A stretch of DNA of 33,114 nucleotides, taken from Calvatia gigantea. Taxonomy: Eukaryota > Basidiomycota > Agaricomycetes > Agaricales > Lycoperdaceae. The translations under genes and the position numbers were made by a program. Below, piece by piece: positions 1-9,083 of this stretch (positions within the stretch are counted from its first letter, which is position 1; every line of letters starts with the position of its first letter). The notes beneath the pieces were generated by a model. The model was not told the origin of the DNA, did no database searches, and saw nothing but the letters and a program-made list of their open reading frames with translations. The DNA lies in assembly GCA_025093985.1 (NCBI GenBank), contig JACAAK010000039.1, forward strand, positions 1-33,114, in the 5' to 3' direction.

Positions 1-602
1 TAGCGGTGGCTGTATAGTACGCCTTTTGGATTTCCAGTTGTGCCCGAGGTATAGCACAAAGAGCTTGCCGTTTGCTCATCAAAACTTGGCCATATGAACT
101 GTTCAGACTCTTTACTGACCCAGTCATCATAAAATTTTACATCGGCAATTTTCTCTGTAATAGTGTCATCTGCGGCATCTAAACAAATAAAGTGCTCTAC
201 ATGGGGTAAATGTGCTTTTACCGCAGCAATGAGTGGTGCAAAGGTTTTATCAAATAACACCACACGGTCTTGGGCATCATTGATAATAAAAATCAGTTGT
301 TCCGGAAATAAACGTGGGTTGATGGTATGGCAAATATAGCCACTACCAGAGATCGCATACCAAGATTCTAGGTGACGATGATTGTTCCATGCGATGGTCG
401 CTACACGATCGCTTTGCGAAAGTCCTAAGCTTTTGAGTACATTAGCAAATCGCTTAGAATTGACTGCGACTTTGGCCCAGTTGGTTTCAGTGATACTACC
501 GTCTGTATTTTTAGAAATAATAGCTGTATCGGCATGGTAGCGTTCTGCGTGATCAATAAGATTGCTAATTAATAGCGGTTGAAACATCATACGTCCAAGC
601 AT
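1..602 (-). CDS. AMP-forming acyl-CoA ligase, N-terminal part (runs off left edge)
   Basis: This is the first 200 or so residues of an acyl-adenylate-forming ligase, which activates a carboxylic acid with ATP and joins it to CoA. The start ATG is at 602-600 and the protein opens MLGRMMFQPLL, a beginning I associate with the AlkK/DmdB-like medium-chain branch. Reading is open to the window edge. The last visible part, near positions 1-60, contains the AMP-binding P-loop YTSGTTGNPKGVLYSHR, which is the family signature. No frameshift is seen in this portion. The C-terminal lysine domain lies outside the window, so the true chain-length preference cannot be judged. A promoter and a palindrome lie about 85-110 bases upstream and suggest substrate-responsive control (inference). 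Confidence 0.9.
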   Translation of the reverse strand, partial: MLGRMMFQPLLISNLIDHAERYHADTAIISKNTDGSITETNWAKVAVNSKRFANVLKSLGLSQSDRVATIAWNNHRHLESWYAISGSGYICHTINPRLFPEQLIFIINDAQDRVVLFDKTFAPLIAAVKAHLPHVEHFICLDAADDTITEKIADVKFYDDWVSKESEQFIWPSFDEQTASSLCYTSGTTGNPKGVLYSHR

Positions 603-685
603 GTATAAATATCCTTATCGTTGCTTTTTATCAAACTCTTTATTGGTTGCTCGAAACATCTGTTTTAAGCATTGATTGTATTTTT

Positions 686-713
686 ATCCTAGCTTGATCC
701 AAATTTAAATCAA
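686..713 (-). promoter_or_regulatory. Sigma-70 type promoter for the acyl-CoA ligase
   Basis: Read on the minus strand, a -35 box TTGATT (713-708) is followed after 16 bases by a -10 box TAGGAT (691-686). It faces the ligase start at 602. Prediction is by eye only. Confidence 0.45.
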
Positions 714-715
714 GC
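692..715. promoter_or_regulatory. Palindromic operator candidate (GCTTGAT-N10-ATCAAGC)
   Basis: Perfect 7-base inverted arms GCTTGAT (692-698) and ATCAAGC (709-715) are separated by ten AT-rich bases. The palindrome covers the spacer and -35 box of the predicted ligase promoter, the expected place for a dimeric repressor such as a TetR or GntR family regulator. The regulator is not in the window. Confidence 0.4.
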
Positions 716-963
716 ATTGTTTCATTCTCAGCCGCATTTTAACAGCGATGTGAGGCAGAACAACAAGTAAATAAAAAGCATCATTTAAAAAAGTAAATGA
801 CCATTTATCACTTTATGCTGTTATTCGATAAAAGGCACTTGAAATTTATAAAAAGTATGTTTAAAACTGTGTATAGCTCATGAGATATGAGTTGTGGGTA
901 TTTCAGGAAGATATACCTATTTTAAGAAGCGAATTTTTAAAAAATCATTTACAGGAGTTAAAA

Positions 964-1077
964 ATGCTTCAGTTGTTTAAAAAATTATTTTGCATCCACG
1001 TTTATGAATATGAACAAATGACTGAAATAGGGGAGCATATGGAATGCCGAAAGTGCTGTGATTCTAAAACCGACTAA
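964..1077 (+). CDS. Small Cys/His-containing hypothetical protein (37 aa)
   Basis: I place the start at ATG 964 because an AGGAG ribosome-binding site lies at 953-957, at good spacing; an in-frame ATG at 880 has no such site. The 37-residue product contains a C-x-H pair near residue 10 (LFCIHVY) and a C-x2-C-C cluster near residue 29 (MECRKCC). This spacing resembles tiny zinc-ribbon-like proteins. It is followed immediately by a good terminator, which supports a real transcription unit. Function is unknown; metal binding is an inference from the Cys/His pattern. Confidence 0.55.
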   Translation: MLQLFKKLFCIHVYEYEQMTEIGEHMECRKCCDSKTD

Positions 1078-1090
1078 TCATCTTAAGGAG

Positions 1091-1113
1091 AAGTGAGCGT
1101 AGGCTCACTTTTT
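1091..1113 (+). terminator. Rho-independent terminator after the 37-aa gene
   Basis: An 8-bp perfect stem (AAGTGAGC / GCTCACTT) with a four-base loop GTAG is followed by a T run. Confidence 0.7.
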
Positions 1114-1204
1114 AATGCCTGTATTTTTTTATGGCTTAGTTTCGACTGAATTGACGCAGAACGGCTTACAATAGCCGAATAACAGTGTTTAGCGTATACA
1201 GATA

Positions 1205-1441
1205 ATGACTAAAAATTTTCAAGCACAGACTTATATTGTCGATGATAATCTGAGTGATACCTTAAGCTGGCTGTGTCAGCATCAAGAGTGTTTTGATTCT
1301 TTTCACTATGACGCGATTCGCCAAACCTTAACGGTACGCCATGCCAATGGTGAAGATGAGATATTCCAAGGCGATTATCTGAATGCCAGTTATGGCATTT
1401 TAATTACTGCGCATAATTTTGCTCAGTCGCCTGAAGGTTAA
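1205..1441 (+). CDS. Conserved-looking hypothetical protein (78 aa)
   Basis: A 78-residue acidic soluble protein with no signal peptide or membrane segment. It starts MTKNFQAQTYIVDDN and ends AQSPEG. The ATG at 1205 lacks an obvious strong ribosome-binding site, but the composition is coding-like and a strong terminator follows 14 bases after the stop. I do not recognise a domain and cannot assign a function. It sits alone, convergent with bioB. Confidence 0.6.
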   Translation: MTKNFQAQTYIVDDNLSDTLSWLCQHQECFDSFHYDAIRQTLTVRHANGEDEIFQGDYLNASYGILITAHNFAQSPEG

Positions 1442-1454
1442 ATAGATAGACATT

Positions 1455-1488
1455 AAAAAAGCCCCATACTGAATAAGGGGCTTTTTTG
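1455..1488. terminator. Bidirectional terminator between the 78-aa gene and bioB
   Basis: An AAAAAAGCCCC arm pairs with GGGGCTTTTTT around an 11-base loop. The A and T runs on either side allow it to serve both convergent genes. Confidence 0.8.
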
Positions 1489-1508
1489 TGCTTAGCAAAT
1501 CTTGGGAA

Positions 1509-2498
1509 TTAGCTCGCCATGGCATCTAGGCTAAGGTCTGCCACCGTTGGTTTTGGCTTTTCTGCCACTAAACCTAATTTGGTGAACAGTTGACGGTCTT
1601 TACCTTCACCTGCATTTGGTGTGGTCAGTAGTTTCTCACCCGAGAACAATGAGTTTGCACCCGCCATAAATGCAAGTGCTTGGTCTGAGTCAGAAAGTGC
1701 TTCACGACCCGCAGATAGGCGGATATAGCTGTGCGGCATGATAATGCGCGCAACAGCAATGGTACGAATCCATTCCGTCACATCGAGTTTTTCAACATCT
1801 GCCAGTGGCGTGCCTTCAATTGGAACCAACATGTTGATTGGCACAGATTCTGGGTGAATTGGCATTGTTGCAAGCTCTTGCAATAAACCAATACGGTCTT
1901 CTTTCTTTTCACCTAGACCAACAATACCACCGCTACACACTTTCATGCCTGCTTGACGGACATATTCTAAGGTATTTAAACGGTCATCAAAGGTACGTGT
2001 ACTAATAATATGTGAATAATACTCGCGTGAAGTGTCGAGGTTATGGTTGTAATAATCTAAACCTGCATCTTTTAAACGTCCAGCTTGAGACTCATTCAGC
2101 ATCCCTAAAGTCATGCAAGTCTCTAAACCAAGTGCTTTTACCTCTTTAACCATTTCTAGTACATAAGGCATGTCACGTTCATGTGGATTACGCCAAGCTG
2201 CGCCCATACAAAAACGAGATGAGCCTGAGGCTAAAGCTTCTTTGGCTTCTGAAATCACTTTGTCTACAGCAATTCGCTTTTCGGCTTCAAGTTTTGAGTC
2301 ATAACGTGCTGACTGAGAACAGTACTTACAGTCTTCAGGACATTTTCCTGTTTTAATCGACAATAAAGTACTGACTTGAATGGTGTTGGCTTGGAAATGT
2401 TGGCGATGTACGGTCTGCGCTTGAAAGACGAGATCAAGAAAAGGCTGATCATACAAAGCTTCGATTTCTTCACGCGTCCAATCATTGCGTAGGTTCAT
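1509..2498 (-). CDS. bioB: Biotin synthase (radical SAM)
   Basis: BioB inserts sulfur into dethiobiotin to make biotin, the last step of the pathway. The 329-residue protein has the radical-SAM cluster C53-x3-C57-x2-C60 (in [16 protein letters not shown]) that binds the 4Fe-4S cluster and SAM. It also has a cysteine at 97 (RFCMGAAWR), a ligand of the auxiliary 2Fe-2S cluster in the E. coli enzyme. The length is normal and the reading frame is intact. It is monocistronic here; no other bio genes are nearby, and its end faces the convergent 78-aa gene across a shared terminator. Confidence 0.97.
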   Translation of the reverse strand: MNLRNDWTREEIEALYDQPFLDLVFQAQTVHRQHFQANTIQVSTLLSIKTGKCPEDCKYCSQSARYDSKLEAEKRIAVDKVISEAKEALASGSSRFCMGAAWRNPHERDMPYVLEMVKEVKALGLETCMTLGMLNESQAGRLKDAGLDYYNHNLDTSREYYSHIISTRTFDDRLNTLEYVRQAGMKVCSGGIVGLGEKKEDRIGLLQELATMPIHPESVPINMLVPIEGTPLADVEKLDVTEWIRTIAVARIIMPHSYIRLSAGREALSDSDQALAFMAGANSLFSGEKLLTTPNAGEGKDRQLFTKLGLVAEKPKPTVADLSLDAMAS

Positions 2499-2525
2499 AA
2501 TGGCGATCCATTTTTAATTCTAACT

Positions 2526-2553
2526 TGTATACATCATACATTTAACGTGCCAA
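2526..2553 (-). promoter_or_regulatory. Predicted bioB promoter
   Basis: On the minus strand, TTGGCA (2553-2548) and TATACA (2531-2526) are spaced by 16 bases, ending about 27 bases before the bioB start codon. Partial TGTAT repeats overlap the -10 region, but I cannot identify a BirA-type operator with confidence. Confidence 0.4.
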
Positions 2554-2799
2554 CTTAAAAGGCATTATTGCTCAGTTTTAATAGTATCTCCCGATTATGT
2601 TTTTAATTTTATCTTTTTATGAGATTGTAAAAATAGTTGCAAAGTTGAGCGTTTTTTCAGAAATTTGGCCGCAAAATTCTATTTATTTGGATTTTGAGTT
2701 ACACTGAAAATGCAGCTAAATAGATAAAATAAATAAAATTATGCAAGCAAATGGCTGTTTGATTGAACTTTTATTGATTGAGTCTGTTTGAAGCAAGTT

Positions 2800-3891
2800 T
2801 TAGTGCCTTTTCATCAGTTGCTCTTGAATGGCCCAGTCAATATGGACTTGCACAATATCGTTAAGCTCTGGGCGAGAAGCTTGTAATTTCTGCAATATTT
2901 CATCTGAAAATGGTGCATTACCTAGACCAATCGCGACGTTACGCATAAAGCTTTGGTAGCCTGTACGACGTAGGGGACTCCCTTCTGTATTTGCCATAAA
3001 AGTGTTTTCATCCCATTGCCAAAGGTCAATTAGTTGAATGTCATCCAAACCATGACGCGGGTTAAAATCATCAATTGGTGTGGTTTTGGCAAAGCTATTC
3101 CACGGGCAAATGAGCTGGCAGTCATCGCAACCAAACACACGGTTACCAATACCGGGGCGTAGTTCTTCAGGAATAATGCCTTGAAACTCAATAGTTAAAT
3201 AGGCAATGCATTTACGCGCATCTAATAAATAAGGCTCAACAATGGCTTGGGTCGGACAAATATCAATACAAGCGCTACATGAACCACAGTGTTTGGTGGT
3301 GGCTTGGTCAGAAGGTAGCTCTAAAGAGGTAAAGAGCTCACCCAAAACAAAAATGAGCCTGATGTTTTATGAATGAGTAAGGTGTGTTTACCGACCCAGC
3401 CCATGCCCGCATTTTCAGCCAATGATTTTTCAAAATGGGTGCTGAGTCTGCAAAGGGGCGAGATTCAAAATCGCCAACTTTGGCTTTGATTTTCTGAGAA
3501 AGGGTCTTTAAACGCCCACGCATGACTTTGTGATAGTCACGTCCGCGTGCATAACGCGCAATGATGGCGCTATTTGGTGCAAAAGGCACAAGACGTGGTT
3601 CAGGAACGGCTACCAAATAATCCATACGCACACAAATAATACTTTTGGTGCCCGGAACAAGCAGTGTTGGATCTGCGCGTTTTTCTAAGTTTTCAGCAAG
3701 AAAATGCATGTCACCATGATAACCAAGTTCTAAATATTTTTAAAACGCGGCAATTCAGCTTGAGCATCTGGTTTGGCGATGACACAATCAGAAAATCCTA
3801 AAGCCAGTGCTTCAGCTTTAATCCAAGCCTTAAGCTGCTCTGGATCATATTGATCTACAGGGATTTTTGAGGAAGATGTGGATGTTGTCAT
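2800..3891 (-). pseudogene. queG: Epoxyqueuosine reductase, frameshifted in three places
   Basis: QueG reduces epoxyqueuosine to queuosine in the tRNA wobble position, using cobalamin and two 4Fe-4S clusters. The start is ATG 3891-3889. The C-terminal part holds the two ferredoxin-like cysteine sets, CGSCSACIDICP and CDDCQLICPW. The reading frame is broken by three single-base losses: in the T run at 3737-3741, near 3431, and in the A run at 3349-3353. Restoring one base at each place gives a continuous normal-length protein, and the outer parts are in the same coordinate frame, as three losses require. I think sequencing error is likelier than a true null. The gene is divergent from nnr with 22 bases between starts, the same pairing as E. 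coli yjeS-yjeF. Confidence 0.9.
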
Positions 3892-3901
3892 AACCAAGAA
3901 C

Positions 3902-3907
3902 AAAGGA
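3902..3907 (+). promoter_or_regulatory. Ribosome-binding site deciding the nnr start
   Basis: AAAGGA lies seven bases before ATG 3914, which fixes this start over an in-frame ATG at 3878. It lies in the 22-base gap between the divergent queG and nnr start codons, so their promoters must overlap the opposite coding regions. Confidence 0.6.
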
Positions 3908-3913
3908 AAAATC

Positions 3914-5383
3914 ATGCATCAGCAAGTGTACCACAGCAGTGAGATTCAAGCATGGGAAGGACGTTGGTTCGCGCAGCAAAATAGTGCTTATGGGCTGATG
4001 CAACAAGTCGCATGGGCAACAACTGAACATATGCTGCCTAGGCTTAAACAGCAGCAGGTCAAAAGCGTTGCGGTGTGCTGTGGTCAAGGCAACAATACAG
4101 GTGATGGTTACTTGATTGCATCGTATCTAGCCGCGCAAGGTTATGACGTTGAAATTTATGCAGCAGCTTTGGGAGAGTCTGTATCACTACAACAAGCACA
4201 TGCAGCGGCCGTGAAAAAGGGAATAATGATTCATACAGGATTTGCTTTTCAACGTCCTTATGATGCGTATATTGATGCTTTGTTTGGCATTGGGTTAAAC
4301 CGTGAACTCAGTTCAGACTGGCAAGCGGTCATTCGACAGATCAATAGACAAACAGGTTTAAAACTTGCGGTTGATATTCCAAGTGGTTTGCAGGCCAACA
4401 CGGGGCAAGCTTTACCTTGTGCAGTTGTCGCCGATTATACCTTTACGGCTCTGGGCTTAAAGGCGGGTTTATTTACTGGGCAGGGTAAAGCTTATGCAGG
4501 AGTTGTTGAACTTATTTCGCTACTTCCTGTAGACAGTGCTTTAAAACCTTTAGCTTCACTTGCTCCACAGTATGTGCAACTTGTACCACGTCAAGCCTTT
4601 GGACATAAAGGAAGTTATGGTCATGTACTGGTGATTGGGGGGCATGCGCAGATGGGTGGTGCGGTGATGTTAGCTGCAGAAGCTGCCTTTCATGCCGGTG
4701 CAGGCAAGGTGACGGTGGTATGTGATGCAAAACACCATACTGCGATTTTAGCCCGTGCACCCAATATTATGCTGCGCGATATTAACCAAATGTCGCTCCA
4801 AGAGCGTGAAGCGTTGGTGGCACATGTGGATGCAGTCAGTTTTGGTATGGGCTTGGGGAGAGACTCGTGGGCTCAGCAGCAGTTTGATGCATGGTTTCCA
4901 CTCATTCAGACCAGTGCTTTACAGGTGGTGTTGGATGCGGATGCTTTATGGTTCTTAGCCTCAAGACCTGTAAAACTCGGTGAGCAGGTCTATGCAACAC
5001 CGCATCCTGGCGAGGCAGCGACTTTGCTCGGTATCAGTACCTCAGCGGTGGAGTCTGACCGCATTGCAGCTATTTATGCTTTACAAAAAAAATATGCAGG
5101 ACAATGGGTGCTGAAAGGTTCAGGAAGCTTGATTTTAGATACGCAACTCTGGATTTGTACCGCAGGTAATCCAGGGATGGGTACAGGTGGTATGGGAGAT
5201 GTATTGGCAGGTATGATTGCCAGTTTAAAAGCACAGTTGAAAGATGACATTGCGTTACATCAAATTGTGACCTTACATGCCCAAGCAGGCGATCTTTTGG
5301 CTCAACAAGGTGAGCGTGGTTTACAAGCACAGCAAATGAGTCAGGCTATTTATAAGGTCGTGAACCGAGAGCATACAGTATGA
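3914..5383 (+). CDS. nnr: Bifunctional NAD(P)H-hydrate epimerase / ADP-dependent NAD(P)H-hydrate dehydratase
   Basis: This metabolite-repair enzyme converts damaged hydrated NADH/NADPH back to the normal cofactor. With the start at 3914 it has 489 residues, usual for the fused form. The N-terminal YjeF epimerase domain carries the nucleotide loop GQGNNTGDGY. The C-terminal ribokinase-like dehydratase has GHKGSYGHVLVIGG, ATPHPGEAATLLG and the catalytic NPGMGTGGMGDVLAGM segment. The frame is intact. Its stop overlaps the start of the acylphosphatase gene (ATGA), so the two are translationally coupled. In enterobacteria nnr is followed by tsaE; here it is not. Confidence 0.95.
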   Translation: MHQQVYHSSEIQAWEGRWFAQQNSAYGLMQQVAWATTEHMLPRLKQQQVKSVAVCCGQGNNTGDGYLIASYLAAQGYDVEIYAAALGESVSLQQAHAAAVKKGIMIHTGFAFQRPYDAYIDALFGIGLNRELSSDWQAVIRQINRQTGLKLAVDIPSGLQANTGQALPCAVVADYTFTALGLKAGLFTGQGKAYAGVVELISLLPVDSALKPLASLAPQYVQLVPRQAFGHKGSYGHVLVIGGHAQMGGAVMLAAEAAFHAGAGKVTVVCDAKHHTAILARAPNIMLRDINQMSLQEREALVAHVDAVSFGMGLGRDSWAQQQFDAWFPLIQTSALQVVLDADALWFLASRPVKLGEQVYATPHPGEAATLLGISTSAVESDRIAAIYALQKKYAGQWVLKGSGSLILDTQLWICTAGNPGMGTGGMGDVLAGMIASLKAQLKDDIALHQIVTLHAQAGDLLAQQGERGLQAQQMSQAIYKVVNREHTV

Positions 5384-5657
5384 AAGCAGTAAAACTGACC
5401 ATATCGGGAAAAGTTCAGGGTGTTGGATATCGACGGTGGTTTGCACAATATGCTGTTGCTTTAGGTTTAAAGGGTTATGTAAAGAATCTGGCTTCAGGTG
5501 TAGTTGAAGCGTTGCTTTTGGGAATGATGGTATGGTTGCCGAACTGGTGAATCATGCTAAAGTCGGGCCAACTCATGCGGTAGTCACGGATGTGGTCATC
5601 GTAGAATTGGCTTCAGAACAGCAAACCTTTACAGATTTTCAAATACGTCGCGAATGA
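5380..5657 (+). pseudogene. Acylphosphatase, frameshifted
   Basis: Acylphosphatases hydrolyse carboxyl-phosphate bonds such as that of acetyl- or carbamoyl-phosphate. The N-terminus has the active-site loop GKVQGVGYRRW with the phosphate-binding Arg, and the catalytic Asn lies in GYVKNLASG. The ATG overlaps the nnr stop by four bases (ATGA). The frame breaks at the G run 5520-5522, where one extra G would restore a 92-residue protein ending FQIRRE. The whole span is one base short of a multiple of three, in agreement. A strong terminator closes the two-gene operon. The break is probably a base-calling error. Confidence 0.85.
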
Positions 5658-5673
5658 TCAAGTATGCAAAAAT

Positions 5674-5708
5674 AAAAAAGGGCGAAAGTTAAACTTTCGC
5701 CCTTTTTT
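5674..5708. terminator. Strong bidirectional terminator between acylphosphatase and slyD
   Basis: A 17-bp perfect inverted repeat, AAAAAAGGGCGAAAGTT and its complement, is separated by one base, so the real loop must open a few pairs. Flanking A and T runs make it usable from both sides. Confidence 0.85.
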
Positions 5709-5723
5709 CTAAGATGTTAAATC

Positions 5724-6206
5724 TTAGTGGTGGTGACCACCAGCACCGTGTGCATGGCCGTGTTGTAATTCATCTTCAGTTGCATCGCGGATTTCTACGA
5801 TTTCAACTTCGAAAGTTAAGTCTTGACCAGCAAGTGGGAAGTTCGCATCAACAATTACGTTTTCGCCTTCAACTGCTTTTACAGTTACGATTTGAACGCC
5901 ATCATCAGTTTGAGCTTGGAACTGCATACCCGCTTGGATGTTGTCTACGCCTTGGAACATTTGCGCTGGAACTTCTTGAACGAGTTCAGGGTTGTATTCG
6001 CCATAACCTTCAGCAGCAGGAACAGTAACAGTGAATTTTTCACCTACAGTTTTGCCTAGCAATGCATTTTCTAAACCTGGGATGATGTTACCTGCGCCGT
6101 GCAAATATGCAAGTGGTTCACCTTGTGATTGGTCTAGCGTTTCGCCTTCAGCGTTAGTCAATTTGTAGTTGAAAGAAACCACGTGATCATTTGCGATAGC
6201 AGTCAT
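5724..6206 (-). CDS. slyD: SlyD-type FKBP peptidyl-prolyl isomerase
   Basis: A 160-residue cytoplasmic FKBP-fold prolyl isomerase and chaperone. It starts with the SlyD-like MTAIANDHVVSFNYKL and has the FKBP loop GAGNIIPGLENALLGK near residues 37-52, then the insert-in-flap chaperone domain. The C-terminus is His-rich (HGHAHGAGGHHH), as in the nickel-binding tail of SlyD that helps hydrogenase and urease maturation in other bacteria; the tail here is short. The frame is intact. It shares a terminator with the acylphosphatase gene on the other strand and lies downstream of ndh on the same strand with a 150-base gap. Confidence 0.92.
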   Translation of the reverse strand: MTAIANDHVVSFNYKLTNAEGETLDQSQGEPLAYLHGAGNIIPGLENALLGKTVGEKFTVTVPAAEGYGEYNPELVQEVPAQMFQGVDNIQAGMQFQAQTDDGVQIVTVKAVEGENVIVDANFPLAGQDLTFEVEIVEIRDATEDELQHGHAHGAGGHHH

Positions 6207-6357
6207 GTTTTTCGTCCATTCATTTAGAATTTAAGGGGTATATCATAAAGTGAAAAGCAGCTTTTGTAGACTAAATTTAGCAAAAAAAACTGCATTTTCC
6301 ACGTTCTTATGGCGTTTTTTTATTAGTGGGGACGCATTTTTAGATTTCAATGCAATT

Positions 6358-7647
6358 TTATTTTCGGACCGACTTTTTATTCATCAGGTCTTTTGCGGTC
6401 ATCAGCCCAGCTTGGGTATAGCCATGTAAGGTGGCCTGATGGAGTCGATATAAAGAAACATACATGGTTTTTGCCAGCACGCCTTGCACATTGACTTGGC
6501 CCAGTAGTTCGCCGACAGCTTTATATTGACTAAGGGAAACCAAAGAGCCTTTGTCAGAAAATTTAAACATCGGCAAAGACTGACCACGAATGCGCGCTTT
6601 GAGGGCTCGAAGCAAAAAGGCCGCTTGTTGGCTGGCCACTTGAGCGCGTGGGCCAAGGACTGGTTCATCGGCCGCGGGTTGGCAGTGGGCGCAATCACCA
6701 AAGGCAAAAATGTTGGGGTCGGAACGGGTTTGCAAAGTAGCATAGACTTTAAGACGGCCAATCGTATCTTTTTCAAAGCCTTTAAGTGCATTTAAAACGA
6801 CAGGTGCTTTGATGCCCGCTGCCCAAACTTTAAGATCGGCATCGATTTGTGAGCCGTCGGCAAAATAGACATGGTCTTTATCTAACTTGGCAACACGGTG
6901 ATGGTTGAGGACTTCAACGCCAAGCTTTTCCAATTGAGTATGTGTGTGTGTTGCCATTTTAGTGGATAGGGCGGGAAGAATGCGATCCGCTGCTTCAATC
7001 AAGGTCACTTTGACTTTATTTGGGTCAATTTTATTGAGACCGTATTTAAAAAAAGTACTTTTCGCATGGATCAATTCGGCTGCAAGCTCGACTCCTGTGG
7101 CACCTGCACCAATAATCGCAATATTGAGTGCGCGTGTTTCAGGGCGGTTTTGTGCATCTAAATACAAATGTAGAAGGTCTTGCTGGAAAATTTCAGCTTG
7201 CTGGCGACTGTCGAGGAAGTGGCAGTAATGTTTAGCGCCTTCGGTCGCAAAGTCGTTAGAGGTCGAACCGACGGCTAGGACTAAGGTGTCGTAGTTGAGT
7301 TCAAACTGCGTGGTTTCAGTGCTTTGTTTGGCATATTGGCGTGCTTCAAGTTTTACTTGCTTATGTTCTTGATCTAAGCCGACAAAATGACCTAAAACAA
7401 ACTCATAGTGATGTTTAGAGGCATGTGCAAAATAATTAATTTCTTCAACACTTGGATTGAGTGTACCTGCCGCAATTTCGTGGAGTAAGGGTTTCCAGAT
7501 GTGAGTGAGGTTTTGATCGACGAGGGTAATTTTCACCCACTTGGATTTTGCGAAGCTGTCACCGAGTTGCGTTGCTAACTCTAGACCACCAGCACCACCG
7601 CCAATAATAACAATATGGTGTGGCACTTGTTCTGTTTGTACAGCCAT
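6358..7647 (-). CDS. ndh: Type II NADH dehydrogenase (FAD-dependent, NDH-2)
   Basis: NDH-2 passes electrons from NADH to quinone at the inner face of the membrane without pumping protons. I choose ATG 7647 (MAVQTEQVPHH) because AGG lies nine bases before it; a TTG nine bases further upstream is possible. The 429-residue protein has the FAD dinucleotide loop IIGGGAGGLELATQLGD near the N-terminus, the second NAD-binding loop IIGAGATGVELAAEL in the middle, and the FAD-contacting FAFGDCAH motif. The frame is intact. The C-terminal region is amphipathic and basic and probably provides membrane attachment. Confidence 0.93.
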   Translation of the reverse strand: MAVQTEQVPHHIVIIGGGAGGLELATQLGDSFAKSKWVKITLVDQNLTHIWKPLLHEIAAGTLNPSVEEINYFAHASKHHYEFVLGHFVGLDQEHKQVKLEARQYAKQSTETTQFELNYDTLVLAVGSTSNDFATEGAKHYCHFLDSRQQAEIFQQDLLHLYLDAQNRPETRALNIAIIGAGATGVELAAELIHAKSTFFKYGLNKIDPNKVKVTLIEAADRILPALSTKMATHTHTQLEKLGVEVLNHHRVAKLDKDHVYFADGSQIDADLKVWAAGIKAPVVLNALKGFEKDTIGRLKVYATLQTRSDPNIFAFGDCAHCQPAADEPVLGPRAQVASQQAAFLLRALKARIRGQSLPMFKFSDKGSLVSLSQYKAVGELLGQVNVQGVLAKTMYVSLYRLHQATLHGYTQAGLMTAKDLMNKKSVRK

Positions 7648-7669
7648 ATGAAGCAACCTATTTATTATT

Positions 7670-7706
7670 AAAAAAAAGAAGATGACATTGAATATGCCAT
7701 CTTCTT
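7670..7706 (-). terminator. Terminator of the D,D-carboxypeptidase gene
   Basis: Read on the minus strand, AAGAAGATG and CATCTTCTT form a 9-bp stem around a 13-base loop, followed by a run of T. It separates dacC from ndh. Confidence 0.7.
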
Positions 7707-7803
7707 GATTTATTGATAATTAGATTGTCTTACAAGTTACATAAAGTATAAAACTCGGGATACTGCTCGAACTTAACCGAGTGTATAGGTTTTTACTTTA
7801 GGT

Positions 7804-9083
7804 TCATCGCTTGATAAAAATGGAAACAAGCTTTTGAACCAAAACATCAGTCGCTGGAAAAATATTGGCTTCTTCAATTTGTACATCTTCTTCAATGGTA
7901 AACGTTTGAATGAGCTGATTGTTTTGATAGACCTGAACTTTTGCCAGTTGCATCACTTCAGCCAGCGGAGCGGTCAGCTTGTTTTGCAACACTTCAATAT
8001 TGAAATGCGTTTTTGTAGACTCTAATGGATCAATGCGTTGTATAGTGCCATTGCCTGTATTGAGCATAATGCGTTGGTTGGTCTGGTCAAAGGCATGTAA
8101 GTCAATGGCATAGGGTTGCTCGTACAATGATGTGGTCACAATTTTCGGTTGCTTACTTTCCACTTTGAACATTTTTAATGTCGATTTGACTACAGGCAGT
8201 TCTGCGATAATTTGCTTATCTTTCAGCGCAACTTCGTTACGAGTATAGGTATAAGACAAATTCATGAGGTTGTGTGCAACTTCAGCGCGTTTTGCTGCGC
8301 TTTCTGTACCCAATACAATCACCACCAAACGACGGTTTGGATTATCTGGATTCATGGTCGGGCGGTTTGCTGTCAGCGCTAAGTTGTATCCCGCTGCTTT
8401 GGTATAACCTGTTTTAAGCCATCTACCGTCGGGTCTTGTTTTAACAGAATATTGGTTGCACGGTGAAAACGTTGGTTGTAGCTAAAACTTTGCTGTTTTG
8501 AATAGTATAAATAGTCTGGCGTTTCATTCACCAAGGCTTGGCCTAAGAGCGCTAAATCATGAGCGGTCGAATAGTGCTCTGGCATGGTGATACCCGCAGG
8601 GTTTTGGAAATGCGTTTCAGTCATTCCCAGTGCTTTGGCTTCTTGGTTCATTCGTGCAACAAAGTTTGGAATATCACCCGAGATGCGTTCCGCTAAAGTC
8701 ACCGCTGCGTCGTTGGCAGACATGACCACTAAACCCGCTAAAAGCTGATCCACAGAAATCTGTTCACCTTGTTTTAAGTACATTTGGGACTCATCCCACA
8801 TCACTGTACTGACCACAGGTGTTGCGGTAAGAATTTCGCTCTTATTGAGCTTCCCTGTATTGATTTCTTTGAGTGCAATATACGCCACCATCATTTTGGT
8901 GAGCGAAGCGGGTGCACGTTGAACATGACTATTATGCTCTGCAATGACTTGCCCCGATTGGCTGTCAAAAACGGTCCAAGCTTGAGCTTCAACTGTTTCA
9001 GGAACAATGTTGAGCAATGCTGCTTGAGTGAAACTTGAACATAAGGCGAAGAGTGTAGCGATGAAGTAGATGACAGCTTTCAA
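7804..9083 (-). pseudogene. dacC: D-alanyl-D-alanine carboxypeptidase (PBP5/6 type), frameshifted at the KTG box
   Basis: This periplasmic enzyme removes the terminal D-Ala from peptidoglycan pentapeptides. An N-terminal signal peptide ends near TQA. The penicillin-binding motifs are SLTK (in PASLTKMM) and SAN (in VMSANDAA). The third motif, KTG, is exactly where the frame breaks: the T run 8412-8415 is one base short, and one more base gives LKTGYTKAAGY. After that the PBP5_C-type domain reads on to a C-terminal amphipathic anchor ending KLVSIFIKR. The start appears to be TTG 9083-9081, with AGGGA six bases upstream. The intact product would have 426 residues. I think the break is a read error. 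Confidence 0.87.

Noticed and set aside
2526..2553. Possible BirA operator at bioB
   Set aside because: Partial TGTAT repeats are present, but the long spaced palindrome of known bio operators cannot be matched.
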